This document shows positions 15,810 to 23,586 of a stretch of DNA of 64,000 bases, piece by piece. Position numbers and translations under genes: made by a program. Numbering within the stretch: the stretch's first letter is position 1; the number at the start of each line of letters is the position of its first letter. The DNA is from Oscillospiraceae bacterium (GTDB taxonomy: Bacteria > Bacillota > Clostridia > Oscillospirales > Ruminococcaceae): assembly GCA_900768705.1 (NCBI GenBank), contig CAAGEB010000011.1:62001-126000 (forward strand). Direction: 5' to 3'. The notes below the pieces were generated by a model that searched no databases, was not told the origin of the DNA, and saw only the letters and a list, made by a program, of their open reading frames with translations.

Positions 15810-15827
15810 GGTTAGTCTGAACAAACT
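15810..15827. promoter_or_regulatory. Imperfect iron-box-like sequence upstream of the feo promoter
   Basis: GGTTAG-TCTGAA-CAAACT keeps one half-site of the palindrome and loses part of the other. It lies about 60 bases upstream of the -35. The rest of 15749-15949 shows no gene. Confidence 0.35.
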
Positions 15828-15949
15828 TTACAAAAATGCACAAAATCAAGCTCCGGTATTCTTCAAAATACTTCGCATCTGTTACAACAATATAAATACA
15901 GTAAACTGCGTGACAAAAAGCCATAAACTCTATGAATTATTCTGTTTTA

Positions 15950-16438
15950 TCACATCAAAGGTATTATTTCGACTTTTTTCCCTGCCTCCCTTGCAAACTC
16001 TATCGTGCTTCGTGTGCCGCCTTTTTGCCCGTCATATACTGCCAACAGCACATCGCAATGATCCACAAGATAGCGGTTACGGATCATCATACACCCTCTT
16101 ATGTAATACGGACAGGTGATAGTCCTGCTGTCGCACTCATTCAGTATTTTTCTGTACCGCAGCTTATCCTCCACGCTCCAACTGTCGGACTGCCCTTTAT
16201 AAGGAATAACAGCGTGCAGCTTGATATCCGGATAATTGCGGCGAAGCTCCAGAACCGCCTCTGCACTCCAGGTATCAACTCCCCGTGCCATTCCGGTATA
16301 GAAATTTTCAGCCCCCTGCAGTATATATTCCTCAATTGCGGAACGAAGCCGTTCCTTCAGATCAACACACATTGGGTCGTCTTCACTGAAATATGGGCAT
16401 TTTTCGGGTCGGTAGCCCGTAAATGAAATCGACAGCAT
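15950..16438 (-). CDS. YpsA/DUF1273-like SLOG-family protein
   Basis: 162 residues. It opens with SISFTGYRPEKCPYF (residues 3-17), then FYTGMARGVDTWSAEAVLEL near residue 46 and a C-terminal VYDGQKGGTRSTIEFA. These are the nucleotide-binding loop motifs of the SLOG/YpsA group (TGxRP, GMAxGVD, GGT), Rossmann-like proteins related to DprA and LOG. In Bacillus, YpsA affects cell division and oxidative stress tolerance; the ligand is not established. The gene is monocistronic, with its own promoter at 16475-16503. Confidence 0.8.
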   Translation of the reverse strand: MLSISFTGYRPEKCPYFSEDDPMCVDLKERLRSAIEEYILQGAENFYTGMARGVDTWSAEAVLELRRNYPDIKLHAVIPYKGQSDSWSVEDKLRYRKILNECDSRTITCPYYIRGCMMIRNRYLVDHCDVLLAVYDGQKGGTRSTIEFAREAGKKVEIIPLM

Positions 16439-16474
16439 ATATTATACTCCTTTAATTCGCATTGCAATAAATAC

Positions 16475-16503
16475 ATTATACACTGTTTTCTCATAAATTT
16501 CAA
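16475..16503 (-). promoter_or_regulatory. Promoter of the YpsA-like gene
   Basis: TTGAAA, 17-base spacer, TATAAT on the minus strand, 37 bases before the start codon. Confidence 0.75.
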
Positions 16504-16527
16504 GTACTGAACAGATAATAAATGCAA

Positions 16528-16554
16528 ACACCGTGACTTTATTCATCACGGTGT
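16528..16554 (-). terminator. Terminator after the pyridoxamine kinase gene
   Basis: ACACCGTGA and TCACGGTGT form a perfect 9-bp stem; on the minus strand it is followed by TTTGCATTTATT. It lies directly after the stop at 16561. Confidence 0.75.
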
Positions 16555-16560
16555 CCCGAT

Positions 16561-17391
16561 TTATTTCATAAGCTCTATCAATTTGGGCAATGCAAGCTCG
16601 AATTTAACTCCGTATTTATGTTCCTCGTCACCCAGCGTTTTTTCAATAGCCTCCAATGTGAAATCGGCTGCAATTCGGACAGAATCGAAAGCAGACCTTC
16701 CCTGCTCCTCTGCCCCCACAAACGCCGATGCAAATACATCCCCGGTTCCGTGAAATCCTCCCGGAATTTTTTTATGCTCGTAATACGAATACTTTCCATT
16801 CTCAAATATCGCAGCACCGGTTGCACCCTCTTTAAAGCTCACCCCTGTAATCACAACAGTTCCCACAGCTCCGTCTGAAAGCTTTTCAAACAGTCCGTCA
16901 ATATACGATTTGTCATAGCTCTCACGGTATTCGGTGCCGGTGAGCAGACAAGCTTCGGTTATATTCGGAAGGATAATATCCGCAGAAAATACCAGTTTCT
17001 TCATCGCCTCCACAAATTCGCCGTCAAAACCCGGATATAATTTTCCGTTATCCGCCATAGCGGGATCTACAATCAATTTTCCGCCTGCCCGGAGTCGGCT
17101 TTCAACTACTTTCTTTACATAATCTATCTGCTTTGAGCTTCCGAGATAGCCTGTGTAAACCGCTGCAAAGTCAAGATTTTCCTTCTCCCATCGGCTGCAT
17201 ATTTCCGGTATATCCTCCGTAAGGTCTCTGAATGTCCAGCCGCCGAATCCTCCCGTATGGTTGGAAAGCACCGCAGAAGGAAGAATTGCGGTTTCCAGAC
17301 CCGCCGCAGACAGTATCGGAAGTGCGGCGGTAAGACTGCATTGTCCGACACAGGAAATATCCTGAATTGTCAGAATTCTTTTATATGACAT
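16561..17391 (-). CDS. Pyridoxal/pyridoxamine kinase (PfkB/ThiD-like ribokinase fold)
   Basis: 276 residues. N-terminal ILTIQDISCVGQCSLTAALP (6-25) and PSAVLSNHTGGFGGW are typical of pyridoxamine kinases of the PdxK/PdxY group. LPNITEACLLTG is the ribokinase-family signature, and GGFHGTGDVFASAF near residue 215 holds the catalytic Asp of the GTGD motif. The enzyme phosphorylates the 5'-OH of pyridoxal, pyridoxamine or pyridoxine in the B6 salvage pathway. AAGGAG lies 7 bases upstream of the ATG. It follows the small membrane protein gene by 11 bases and is probably cotranscribed with it. Confidence 0.9.
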   Translation of the reverse strand: MSYKRILTIQDISCVGQCSLTAALPILSAAGLETAILPSAVLSNHTGGFGGWTFRDLTEDIPEICSRWEKENLDFAAVYTGYLGSSKQIDYVKKVVESRLRAGGKLIVDPAMADNGKLYPGFDGEFVEAMKKLVFSADIILPNITEACLLTGTEYRESYDKSYIDGLFEKLSDGAVGTVVITGVSFKEGATGAAIFENGKYSYYEHKKIPGGFHGTGDVFASAFVGAEEQGRSAFDSVRIAADFTLEAIEKTLGDEEHKYGVKFELALPKLIELMK

Positions 17392-17402
17392 ATATTTTCT
17401 CC

Positions 17403-17861
17403 TTATAACTGTATGGACGATATAATTCCCGCAGTCTGAATTACAGAAAAAATTGCAGCAGGTATGAAAATTGCACTGCCCACAACTATTGTAAGAAATG
17501 CGTTCTTGTCAATCACCGTCTTTCGCAGTCCGCAAAGTCTTACATAAACAGACTTATGCGGAACATACAGCTTCTCCCGCATTACCATCTCGCTCGGAAA
17601 TAAATTTTTCCGCTTTTCACCTTTTATATCATATACCGCAAATGGAAATTTTGAGCTTTTGTCAAACTCGGCAAATACCGCTTTTTCTTTTTTTGACGCC
17701 GCCAGCAATACAAGGCAAAAGGCAAAAAACATGCCGATAAGCACAATAACAATACCCAATACTCCGAAAAAAAGAGCCGTAATTTGTCCGAAACTAAAGC
17801 CAAGCAGAAATAATAAGAATATTATCAATGCGGTAACTATAATAAATTCCAGAAAAACCAC
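17403..17861 (-). CDS. Membrane protein of unknown family (start uncertain)
   Basis: Two N-terminal hydrophobic helices (FIIVTALIIFLLFLLGF and FFGVLGIVIVLIGMFFAF), a soluble middle segment (MREKLYVPHKSVYVRLCGLR), and a last helix near VVGSAIFIPAAIFSVIQ. I recognise no family. The longest reading begins with TTG at 17924, but that TTG is the first base triplet of a TTGACA -35 box, so translation cannot begin there. The likely ribosome site is GAGGGG near 17864. Possible starts are GTG at 17861, inside or next to that site, or CTG at 17852, better spaced but rare. I use 17861 and mark the start unresolved. It is followed by the kinase gene in the same direction. Confidence 0.55.
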   Translation of the reverse strand: MVFLEFIIVTALIIFLLFLLGFSFGQITALFFGVLGIVIVLIGMFFAFCLVLLAASKKEKAVFAEFDKSSKFPFAVYDIKGEKRKNLFPSEMVMREKLYVPHKSVYVRLCGLRKTVIDKNAFLTIVVGSAIFIPAAIFSVIQTAGIISSIQL

Positions 17862-17895
17862 CCCTCGCAAAACAGCAACAGACCGTACCTTTTTT

Positions 17896-17924
17896 ATTTT
17901 ATCATATCTGAAAATATTTGTCAA
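17896..17924 (-). promoter_or_regulatory. Promoter of membrane protein and B6 kinase genes
   Basis: TTGACA (17924-17919), 17-base spacer, TAAAAT (17901-17896) on the minus strand, immediately after the upstream permease stop at 17927. Confidence 0.75.
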
Positions 17925-17926
17925 GA

Positions 17927-18598
17927 TTATTTATCCGTGCATATTACTCTTTTGCTGTGCCTGCAGCACAACACAGCCGTTCCCGCCGCTATTGCAGGCA
18001 AAGCTCCGTAGCCCGCAATTCTGAGGGCTGCAAAACTTCCGTTATCAAGGCACAGCTTGATAATCAGAATGACAGCCGCCATCTCAGCCATAAGAATAAA
18101 CAAATACAGGAATGAAGTGCGTTTTGCGCCGTATTTCAGACCCAGCATATACGCAAGATACATCGCCGTTGTCTGAATAAGACATATACAGATCGGCATT
18201 GTAATCATAGGTTCAACCGGTATCCCGCTCAATATAACCGCTATCAGATTGAAGACAATTGAAATCACAGTCAGCGCAAGGGGAACCAGCGCAATTACTG
18301 CCATTTTCGCTCCCACAATCTGCCCCGGGGATACGGGCATGGTAAACTGCATTTTCGACCAGCCGCTCCGTTCATCGTAAGACCCGGTATTCAGCACAAA
18401 TGAGGAGCAAACCGCTATCGTCAGGAAATTCACCATACCGTACACGAAAACCAGAACAGTTAAATCTTCCGGCGTCAGATTATTTTTCGCATTCAGGCTG
18501 AAAAACGACAGTATATTCGAAAAACACATCAGCAGAAATCCGCAGATTATCTGAAATCTTATTCCGTAAAAATCCTTAAGAATAAGCCCCTTCAACAC
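17927..18598 (-). CDS. ABC-2-type transporter permease
   Basis: 223 residues, about six membrane helices, starting MLKGLILKDFYGIRFQI, the usual opening of ABC2 permeases with an N-terminal amphipathic helix. The motif NTGSYDERSGWSKMQFTMPV near residue 70 is typical of the ABC2_membrane_5 family, which is used in antibiotic-sensing or peptide export systems. Its start overlaps the preceding permease by 7 bases. It is the last gene of the GntR-controlled operon. Confidence 0.8.
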   Translation of the reverse strand: MLKGLILKDFYGIRFQIICGFLLMCFSNILSFFSLNAKNNLTPEDLTVLVFVYGMVNFLTIAVCSSFVLNTGSYDERSGWSKMQFTMPVSPGQIVGAKMAVIALVPLALTVISIVFNLIAVILSGIPVEPMITMPICICLIQTTAMYLAYMLGLKYGAKRTSFLYLFILMAEMAAVILIIKLCLDNGSFAALRIAGYGALPAIAAGTAVLCCRHSKRVICTDK

Positions 18599-19293
18599 AT
18601 ATCCCCCCTCTTAACCCGTGCCAGAATGATAAAGTAGAACAATGCGTACAATCCCACAAATAACCCGGACGCTGCCGGAATAAACCACTGCTGCGAAATC
18701 ATTTTCATCAGCATACTCATTATGCTTTCGGTTTCACATAAAGTATTCAAAATCGCCGCAGGCATAATAAATACGAAGCCTATAACAAGTCCGCCGATAA
18801 GTCCCGCTTTTTCCGCACTTTTTAAGGGTATTACAAGGGGAATAATCATATATTCAACTGCTCCCACAAGAAATGCCATAAAAAACAACGCAGTAAACGA
18901 TTGACTGTTTACAAGCGTCTTATCGCCGAAAAGAAACATTGAAAGCTGTACAATACAGCACATAGCAATTCCGAAAACCGTGGAAATAAGATTATTTTCA
19001 AGGAGATGAAAAACATATCGGTTTTTGGAAATTCCTGCCGCAAGCACGTAGTCCGCGAAACGGTTCTTCAGACTGTTTTCCAGAGACCTTGCCAGCCACT
19101 CGTCTGCAATTGTCAGTATAACAAGCTGAATAACCACAAATGCCAGTACATATATGCTGTTATATCCATAATCGAGGATATGTACCAGCAAAGGACAGAC
19201 AACCGCTCCCGCCAGCATAGCTATCACCGTTCCGATAAAGTAGTTTCTGTTCAGAAGAATATCATTGTACAAAAGTCCCTTCATGCTGCTCAC
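18592..19293 (-). CDS. ABC-2-type transporter permease
   Basis: 233 residues with about six hydrophobic helices and the opening SSMKGLLYNDILLNRNYFIG. Residues around 70 (DEWLARSLENSLKNRFADYV) correspond to the conserved cytoplasmic segment seen in the partner permease. It overlaps the ATPase gene by four bases (ATGA) and the next permease by seven. The two permeases probably form a heterodimer driven by the ATPase encoded upstream. Confidence 0.8.
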   Translation of the reverse strand: MSSMKGLLYNDILLNRNYFIGTVIAMLAGAVVCPLLVHILDYGYNSIYVLAFVVIQLVILTIADEWLARSLENSLKNRFADYVLAAGISKNRYVFHLLENNLISTVFGIAMCCIVQLSMFLFGDKTLVNSQSFTALFFMAFLVGAVEYMIIPLVIPLKSAEKAGLIGGLVIGFVFIMPAAILNTLCETESIMSMLMKMISQQWFIPAASGLFVGLYALFYFIILARVKRGDMC

Positions 19294-20132
19294 GACTCCT
19301 TTACATAAAATACCATTATTTCTTCAATGGAAGGAGCGTCGGCTACAATATCGGGGTATTTATCTGCGGAAGCAGTAAGGATCTCCGTCTGAAAACGACC
19401 CTTCCTCATTCCGATAATATCCCTTTTATCAATCATTTTCAGCTGTTCATCGGTGGGCTTGAGAATTCTGTGCTTTTCCAACATTTCTCCCCGCTCCTCG
19501 GTGAAAACAATACTGCCCTTATGTATAAAGCAGATATAATCCGCAATATGCTCAAGATCACTGGTAATATGGGTTGAAATCAGTATAGAATGGGTTTCGT
19601 CCTGCATAAATTCCAAAAAAATATCAAGGATTTCACTTCGCATTACCGGATCCAGACCGCTTGTGGGCTCGTCAAGTATAAGCAGCTGTGGATTATGGGA
19701 AAGTGCCGCAGCAATAGACAGCCTCATTTCCATGCCGCGGGAAAATGTCTTAAATCTCTTGTCAATAGGAAGTTCAAAGCGTTTCATAAAATCAAAGAAT
19801 TTTTCACTTTCCCATGTCTTGTAAATTCCGCTCATCACCCTGTCAAGCTGTTTTGCATTCAGGTTTTCCGGGAAAACCAGTCCATCGAAAACCACTCCGA
19901 TTTTTTCCTTTGTTGCAGGAGAAAGTTTATCGGAATCCTCTCCCAGAACCTTTATTGTTCCCTGACCTTTTTTCAGCAGACCAAGTATAGCTCTTATAGT
20001 GGTGGATTTTCCTGCGCCGTTTTCGCCCACAAATCCCACTACCGAACCGTATGGTACATTGAAGGAAATATTTTTCAGGCTGAATTTGGGATAATCCCGA
20101 CAAACGCCTTTCAGTTATATACAGTTTTCCAT
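19290..20132 (-). CDS. ABC transporter ATPase with an in-frame stop at codon 6 (possible pseudogene)
   Basis: The natural start is ATG 20132, with GGAGG 5 bases upstream, giving MENCI, then TAA at 20117-20115, then an uninterrupted frame LKGVCRDYPKFSLKNISF leading to Walker A GENGAGKST, signature FSRGMEMRLSIA, Walker B LLILDEPTSGLDP and the H-loop STHIT. Homologues normally read I-E-L-K here, so one base change (GAA to TAA) would explain the stop. Downstream the frame is intact to 19290. Translation might restart at CTG 20114 or GTG 20039, but a start at 20039 removes the A-loop strand. The gene is followed by two overlapping permeases and preceded by a GntR regulator. The domain assignment is firm; whether it is functional is uncertain. 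Confidence 0.8.
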
Positions 20133-20152
20133 GAATACCTCCAAAAAGAAAT

Positions 20153-20545
20153 TCAATCATTATTGAACATAAGCTCCAGCATTTCGGAAAGCCCCTTTGC
20201 GGTTATTCCGCTTTGCTTGGCAATATCTGCCGCTTTGGACAGATGTTCCTCGATTATACGCAGATTCTGCTCACGAAGCATTACCGGGTCTGCAGCGGAC
20301 ACAAAGCTTCCCCTGCCGGTAAACGATTCTATGAAGCCTTCGGATTCCAGAATTTCATAGGCTCGTTTTGTGGTAATTACGCTAATCCGCAGATCCTGAG
20401 CAAGAGCTCTCATTGACGGAAGTGCGTCGCCTTCCCTCAGCTGACCGCTCATAATCATTCCCTTTATCTGCGAAGCGATCTGCTCGTAAATCGGAGTTCC
20501 CCCTGAATTTGTAATAATTATGTTCATAGCTTTTTCTTGCCGCAT
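20153..20545 (-). CDS. GntR-family (YtrA-type) transcriptional regulator
   Basis: 130 residues from ATG 20545, with GGAG 5 bases upstream; the in-frame TTG further up lacks a ribosome site. An N-terminal winged helix (about 8-80) contains GGTPIYEQIASQIKGMI and LREGDALPSMRALAQDL, the GntR signature, and ends with GFIESFTGRGSFVS. A short C-terminal helical hairpin (about 85-128) instead of a FadR or HutC domain places it in the YtrA subgroup. Such regulators repress adjacent ABC operons, in Bacillus in response to cell-wall antibiotics. A palindrome overlaps the operon's own transcription start. Confidence 0.9.
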   Translation of the reverse strand: MRQEKAMNIIITNSGGTPIYEQIASQIKGMIMSGQLREGDALPSMRALAQDLRISVITTKRAYEILESEGFIESFTGRGSFVSAADPVMLREQNLRIIEEHLSKAADIAKQSGITAKGLSEMLELMFNND

Positions 20546-20611
20546 AAAATCTCCAATGTGCACTTTGGAAACCACACGGCGATCCTTTCGAAAGATTACC
20601 GGCTGAGATAT

Positions 20612-20630
20612 GTATATATCTCATATATAC
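20612..20630. promoter_or_regulatory. Operator for the YtrA-type regulator
   Basis: GTATATAT-CTC-ATATATAC is a perfect 8-bp inverted repeat with a 3-base centre. It begins directly after the -10 box and covers the likely start of transcription. Confidence 0.7.
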
Positions 20631-20659
20631 AATATACCATATATTCACATTCTTGTCAA
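20631..20659 (-). promoter_or_regulatory. Promoter of the GntR-ABC operon
   Basis: TTGACA (20659-20654), 17-base spacer, TATATT (20636-20631) on the minus strand. Confidence 0.75.
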
Positions 20660-20675
20660 GGGCTTTTTATAAAAA

Positions 20676-20699
20676 AGCACCCGATTTTAGTCGGATGCT
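20676..20699 (-). terminator. Terminator of the TM1266/ABC operon
   Basis: AGCATCCGA and TCGGGTGCT pair (one G-U) across CTAAAA on the minus strand, followed by TTTTTATAAA. Confidence 0.85.
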
Positions 20700-20718
20700 G
20701 CATATATTTTTTATGAAA

Positions 20719-21300
20719 TCAGGAATTATTGTTCTCCAATCTGATTATATCGTCTGCAAAAGCATTGCACTCTTCCATATCATGAGTTACAAATACCACC
20801 GTTTTCCCCTCAATTTTCCTGCGGCAATATTCAATGACAGTCTGCTTTGTATCCGTATCCAGCCCTTTAAACGGTTCGTCAAGAAACAAAATTTCATACT
20901 CGGCAAGCAAGGCTCTGAGAAGTGCCGTTCTGCGCTTCATTCCTCCCGATAATGTTCGGACAGGCTGTTCCGAACATTCCGAAAGTCCGAGAGCGGCAAG
21001 CTCGCTATTAATTTCCGCCTTGGAATACTTCTTTCCTGTAACAAGCCGTATATTTGCGGAAACTGTCAGATTTTCACACAGTCTGTCTTCCTGAAAAACT
21101 GCGCTTAATTTACAATCGTTGCCCACAACCTCACCGCTGTCCGGCAAACTAAGTCCCATAAGTATTGACAACAAAGTACTTTTTCCGCAGCCTGACGCTC
21201 CCAGCACCGCTGTCACCTTTCCATCAGAAAAATCGTGGGTAAAATTTTTCAGCACAGTATTGTCACCGAAGGATTTACATATATTTATTGTTTTAAGCAA
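20719..21300 (-). CDS. SsuB/TauB-like ABC transporter ATPase
   Basis: 193 residues, a short ATPase: LGASGCGKSTLLSILMG (Walker A, about 33-49), Q-loop AVFQEDRLCENLT, signature LSGGMKRRTALLRALL, Walker B ILFLDEPFKGLD and H-loop FVTHDMEE. The family energises uptake of nitrate, sulfonate, taurine or thiamine precursors. At 193 residues it is shorter than most (about 240), lacking C-terminal sequence after the H-loop. It is the last gene of the TM1266-binding protein-permease-ATPase operon and is followed by a strong terminator. Confidence 0.85.
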   Translation of the reverse strand: MLKTINICKSFGDNTVLKNFTHDFSDGKVTAVLGASGCGKSTLLSILMGLSLPDSGEVVGNDCKLSAVFQEDRLCENLTVSANIRLVTGKKYSKAEINSELAALGLSECSEQPVRTLSGGMKRRTALLRALLAEYEILFLDEPFKGLDTDTKQTVIEYCRRKIEGKTVVFVTHDMEECNAFADDIIRLENNNS

Positions 21301-21357
21301 TTCCCCGCCCCCGTTCTAACAGCAATTCGACCGCATTTGATACTGAATTTCTATGCC

Positions 21358-22104
21358 TTACATTTTCTCCACCCGTTTCTGAAGCAAACCGAGGAGCATT
21401 GTAAACAGCTTTTCACACAAAAAGCTGAGCAATATAACCACCGCCGTCCATGCAAACAAATCCCCTGTTTCCAGATACACCTTTGACATAAACAGCTTCT
21501 CTCCCACAGAGCCACCGGGTATTCCGATTACCTCCGCCGCAATTCCCGATTTCCAGCATAATCCTATTGCAAGCCTTGAAGCACTGCGGAAATACGGCAA
21601 AAGCTGAGAAAGGTAAATTCCGGCAAAACGCCGTCCCGCAGGTATTCGGAAAACCTTAGACATTTCATTAAGTTTTCCGTCCAGATTATCCACGCCTTCC
21701 AGCATATTTGAGCAGACAATCGGAACACATATCAGAAACGAAACAAATACCGACAGGTTTTTGGACCCTACCCAGAACAGCGCAAGTATTGTAAAGGAAG
21801 CCACCGGAATGGATTTCATCACTCCTATAAGCGGAGAAAACAAAGCCCTTATTATTCCGAAACGACCCGAAAGCAGCGCAATCGCCGTGCCGACGGTCAT
21901 ACCCATAGCAAAACCCAGCAGTATTCTTCCCATAGAGAACATAACGCTTTCCCAGAATTCCGCTGTCTGCACCAGTTCAAACAGCCGCTTTGCCGCCTGA
22001 ATCGGAGTAACCAGCAGAATAACACTGTCCAGAGACATTGCCAGTATCTGCCACAAAATCAGCCAGAAAAGCACGCTCGCTGCTGTTATTATTGCCTTTT
22101 TCAT
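21358..22104 (-). CDS. SsuC/TauC-like ABC transporter permease
   Basis: 248 residues from ATG 22104, with GGGAGAGG just upstream; a longer in-frame reading runs through a hairpin and is rejected. Six helices fit the BPD_transp_1 fold. LDGKLNEMSKVFRIPAGRRFAG near residue 160 is the cytoplasmic coupling (EAA) loop, with the usual LPYFRSASRLAIGLCWKSGIA after it. It pairs with the binding protein upstream and the ATPase downstream to import a small anionic or heterocyclic compound, identity unknown. Confidence 0.85.
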   Translation of the reverse strand: MKKAIITAASVLFWLILWQILAMSLDSVILLVTPIQAAKRLFELVQTAEFWESVMFSMGRILLGFAMGMTVGTAIALLSGRFGIIRALFSPLIGVMKSIPVASFTILALFWVGSKNLSVFVSFLICVPIVCSNMLEGVDNLDGKLNEMSKVFRIPAGRRFAGIYLSQLLPYFRSASRLAIGLCWKSGIAAEVIGIPGGSVGEKLFMSKVYLETGDLFAWTAVVILLSFLCEKLFTMLLGLLQKRVEKM

Positions 22105-22125
22105 ACCCTCTCCCACATTAAAAAA

Positions 22126-22158
22126 CGGCGGCACCGGTCTGCAAACCGCCTGCCGCCG
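22126..22158 (-). terminator. Intercistronic terminator/attenuator between binding protein and permease
   Basis: CGGCGGCA and TGCCGCCG form a perfect 8-bp outer stem on the minus strand, followed directly by TTTTTT (22125-22120). It lies between the 22172 stop and the 22104 start, so it should trim expression of the permease and ATPase relative to the binding protein. Confidence 0.75.
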
Positions 22159-22171
22159 CCCATAAATCAAA

Positions 22172-23266
22172 TTATCCGGCGATGAAATAGAAGTCATCGG
22201 CGGGCATTGCTCCGCCAACTGACTGAGGAAGCTGATCAAACAATACCTGAAGGTATCCCGACAGCTTTGTCTTCATCTCTTCCCCGGTAATACATACGAT
22301 ATTGCACTCGGGAATTGCTTTCTTTGCAACTGCGGCAGGTACTATATCATATTTTTCAATAAGAGCCGCCGCCTCATCAATATTACCGTTGACATAATCA
22401 ACGGAATCCTTATAGCGGGAAAGGAATTCCTTTACGGCGTCGGGATTTTGCTCAACGAAATCCTTACGGGCAATTACAATACCGGTAAGCAGAGAGCTTG
22501 CAACTCCAAGATTATCCCATTCATTATTCAGATCAAGAGCTACTCTTACGCCCTCATTCTTTGCCTGAGCCGTTGTTACAAAGGGCTGAGGAAGCATTGC
22601 CACGCTGTTTTCATCGGCAAGAAGTGCGGCAAGGCACTCTGCGTGTTCGCTCTTCCATTCAATATTAACATCCTTTTCCACATCAAGTCCATTGCTGGTA
22701 AGAATAAAGTTCAGTGCATATTCGGGCGTTGCTCCCTTTCCTGCGGAATAAATTGTCTTTCCTTTAAGGTCGGCAACAGTATTTACGCTTTCGCCGTTTT
22801 CAACGATATAAAGTACGCCAAGAGTGTTTACCGCCAGAGTCTGAACCTTGCCCTCCGTCTTGCTGTAAAGCACTGCGCCAAGGTTTGCGGGAACACAGGC
22901 AATATCAACGGTACCCTGCGCAATCATAGGAGAAATTTCATCAACAGCGGCGGCAATGGTAAATTCATAGGGATAATTTTCCGTTTCATCATCGCTCATC
23001 AGCTTAGTCATTCCCATTGCAGTCGGACCCTTCAGGGCGGCTACCCTGATACTCTCCGCAGCAGAGGTATCTGTGCTGTCGGAAGCATCGGAGCTATCCG
23101 CTGCTTCGCTGTCGGAAGATACATCGGAAACAGCCGAAGTATCGGAATCCGCAGAGGAATTCTGCACGGACGAGGAGCCGGAATTTCCTCCCGCAGAGCA
23201 GGCAGTAAAGGTTGCCGCACACAACAATGCCGCAAGGGCTGCTTTAAGCGTCTTTTTAATGTTCAT
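22172..23266 (-). CDS. ABC transporter substrate-binding lipoprotein (SsuA/THI5-like)
   Basis: 364 residues. A lipoprotein signal peptide ends at TFTAC (Cys about 23), followed by a Ser/Asp/Ala-rich linker (about 25-72). The binding domain starts VAALKGPTAMGMTKLM (about 72-87) and continues with DIACVPANLGAVLY, DLKGKTIYSAGKGATPEYAL and SVAMLPQPFVTTA, the layout of the NMT1/THI5/SsuA family. The ligand cannot be named from sequence; the family binds sulfonates, nitrate, pyrimidines and other small molecules. The upstream gene encodes a TM1266-type regulator, suggesting a link with hydrogenase or metal-cofactor metabolism. Confidence 0.85.
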   Translation of the reverse strand: MNIKKTLKAALAALLCAATFTACSAGGNSGSSSVQNSSADSDTSAVSDVSSDSEAADSSDASDSTDTSAAESIRVAALKGPTAMGMTKLMSDDETENYPYEFTIAAAVDEISPMIAQGTVDIACVPANLGAVLYSKTEGKVQTLAVNTLGVLYIVENGESVNTVADLKGKTIYSAGKGATPEYALNFILTSNGLDVEKDVNIEWKSEHAECLAALLADENSVAMLPQPFVTTAQAKNEGVRVALDLNNEWDNLGVASSLLTGIVIARKDFVEQNPDAVKEFLSRYKDSVDYVNGNIDEAAALIEKYDIVPAAVAKKAIPECNIVCITGEEMKTKLSGYLQVLFDQLPQSVGGAMPADDFYFIAG

Positions 23267-23289
23267 ATTCTTCTTCCTTTCTTTTGCGG

Positions 23290-23544
23290 TTACTTTGAAT
23301 AGACCGCCTTTGAACTCACTCCCTCAAGCCTTCCCAGCTTTCCCGATAAAGCCGAAATGACATCTGCGGGAGCGTCCGCAACAACGCTTATGATGTTGAG
23401 ATTTCGCTCACGATACGGAAAACCCATTCTGCAAAGAATGTACCTGCTGTACTCGTGCAGAATTTGATTAACCTTTGAAACACTGTTTTCACTGCTCACT
23501 ATCATTGATATAGTGGCAACACGGTTTTCCTGCTTTTCTTCCAC
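23290..23544 (-). CDS. TM1266-family putative iron-only hydrogenase system regulator
   Basis: 84 residues from GTG 23544, with AAAGGA 9 bases upstream; the in-frame TTG at 23571 has no ribosome site. Motifs: ENRVATISMIVSSENSV, LHEYSRYILCRMGFPYRERN (about 30-49), ISVVADAPADVISALSGKLG and a final GVSSKAVYSK. These match the TM1266 group, ACT-like dimeric ferredoxin-fold proteins typically next to hydE, hydF or hydG. Here it heads an ABC uptake operon instead, and no hyd gene is in the window. The ligand and target are unknown. A leader with an attenuator precedes it. Confidence 0.85.
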   Translation of the reverse strand: MEEKQENRVATISMIVSSENSVSKVNQILHEYSRYILCRMGFPYRERNLNIISVVADAPADVISALSGKLGRLEGVSSKAVYSK

Positions 23545-23586
23545 AAGCGCTGTCCTTTCTTCCCGACGCAATTTCTACAAAAGAAA

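Noticed and set aside
15660..15830. Fur boxes in the feo region
   Set aside because: The palindromes are TTAG/CTAA type with a 6-base centre, like DtxR/IdeR sites, not the GATAAT-type Fur repeat.
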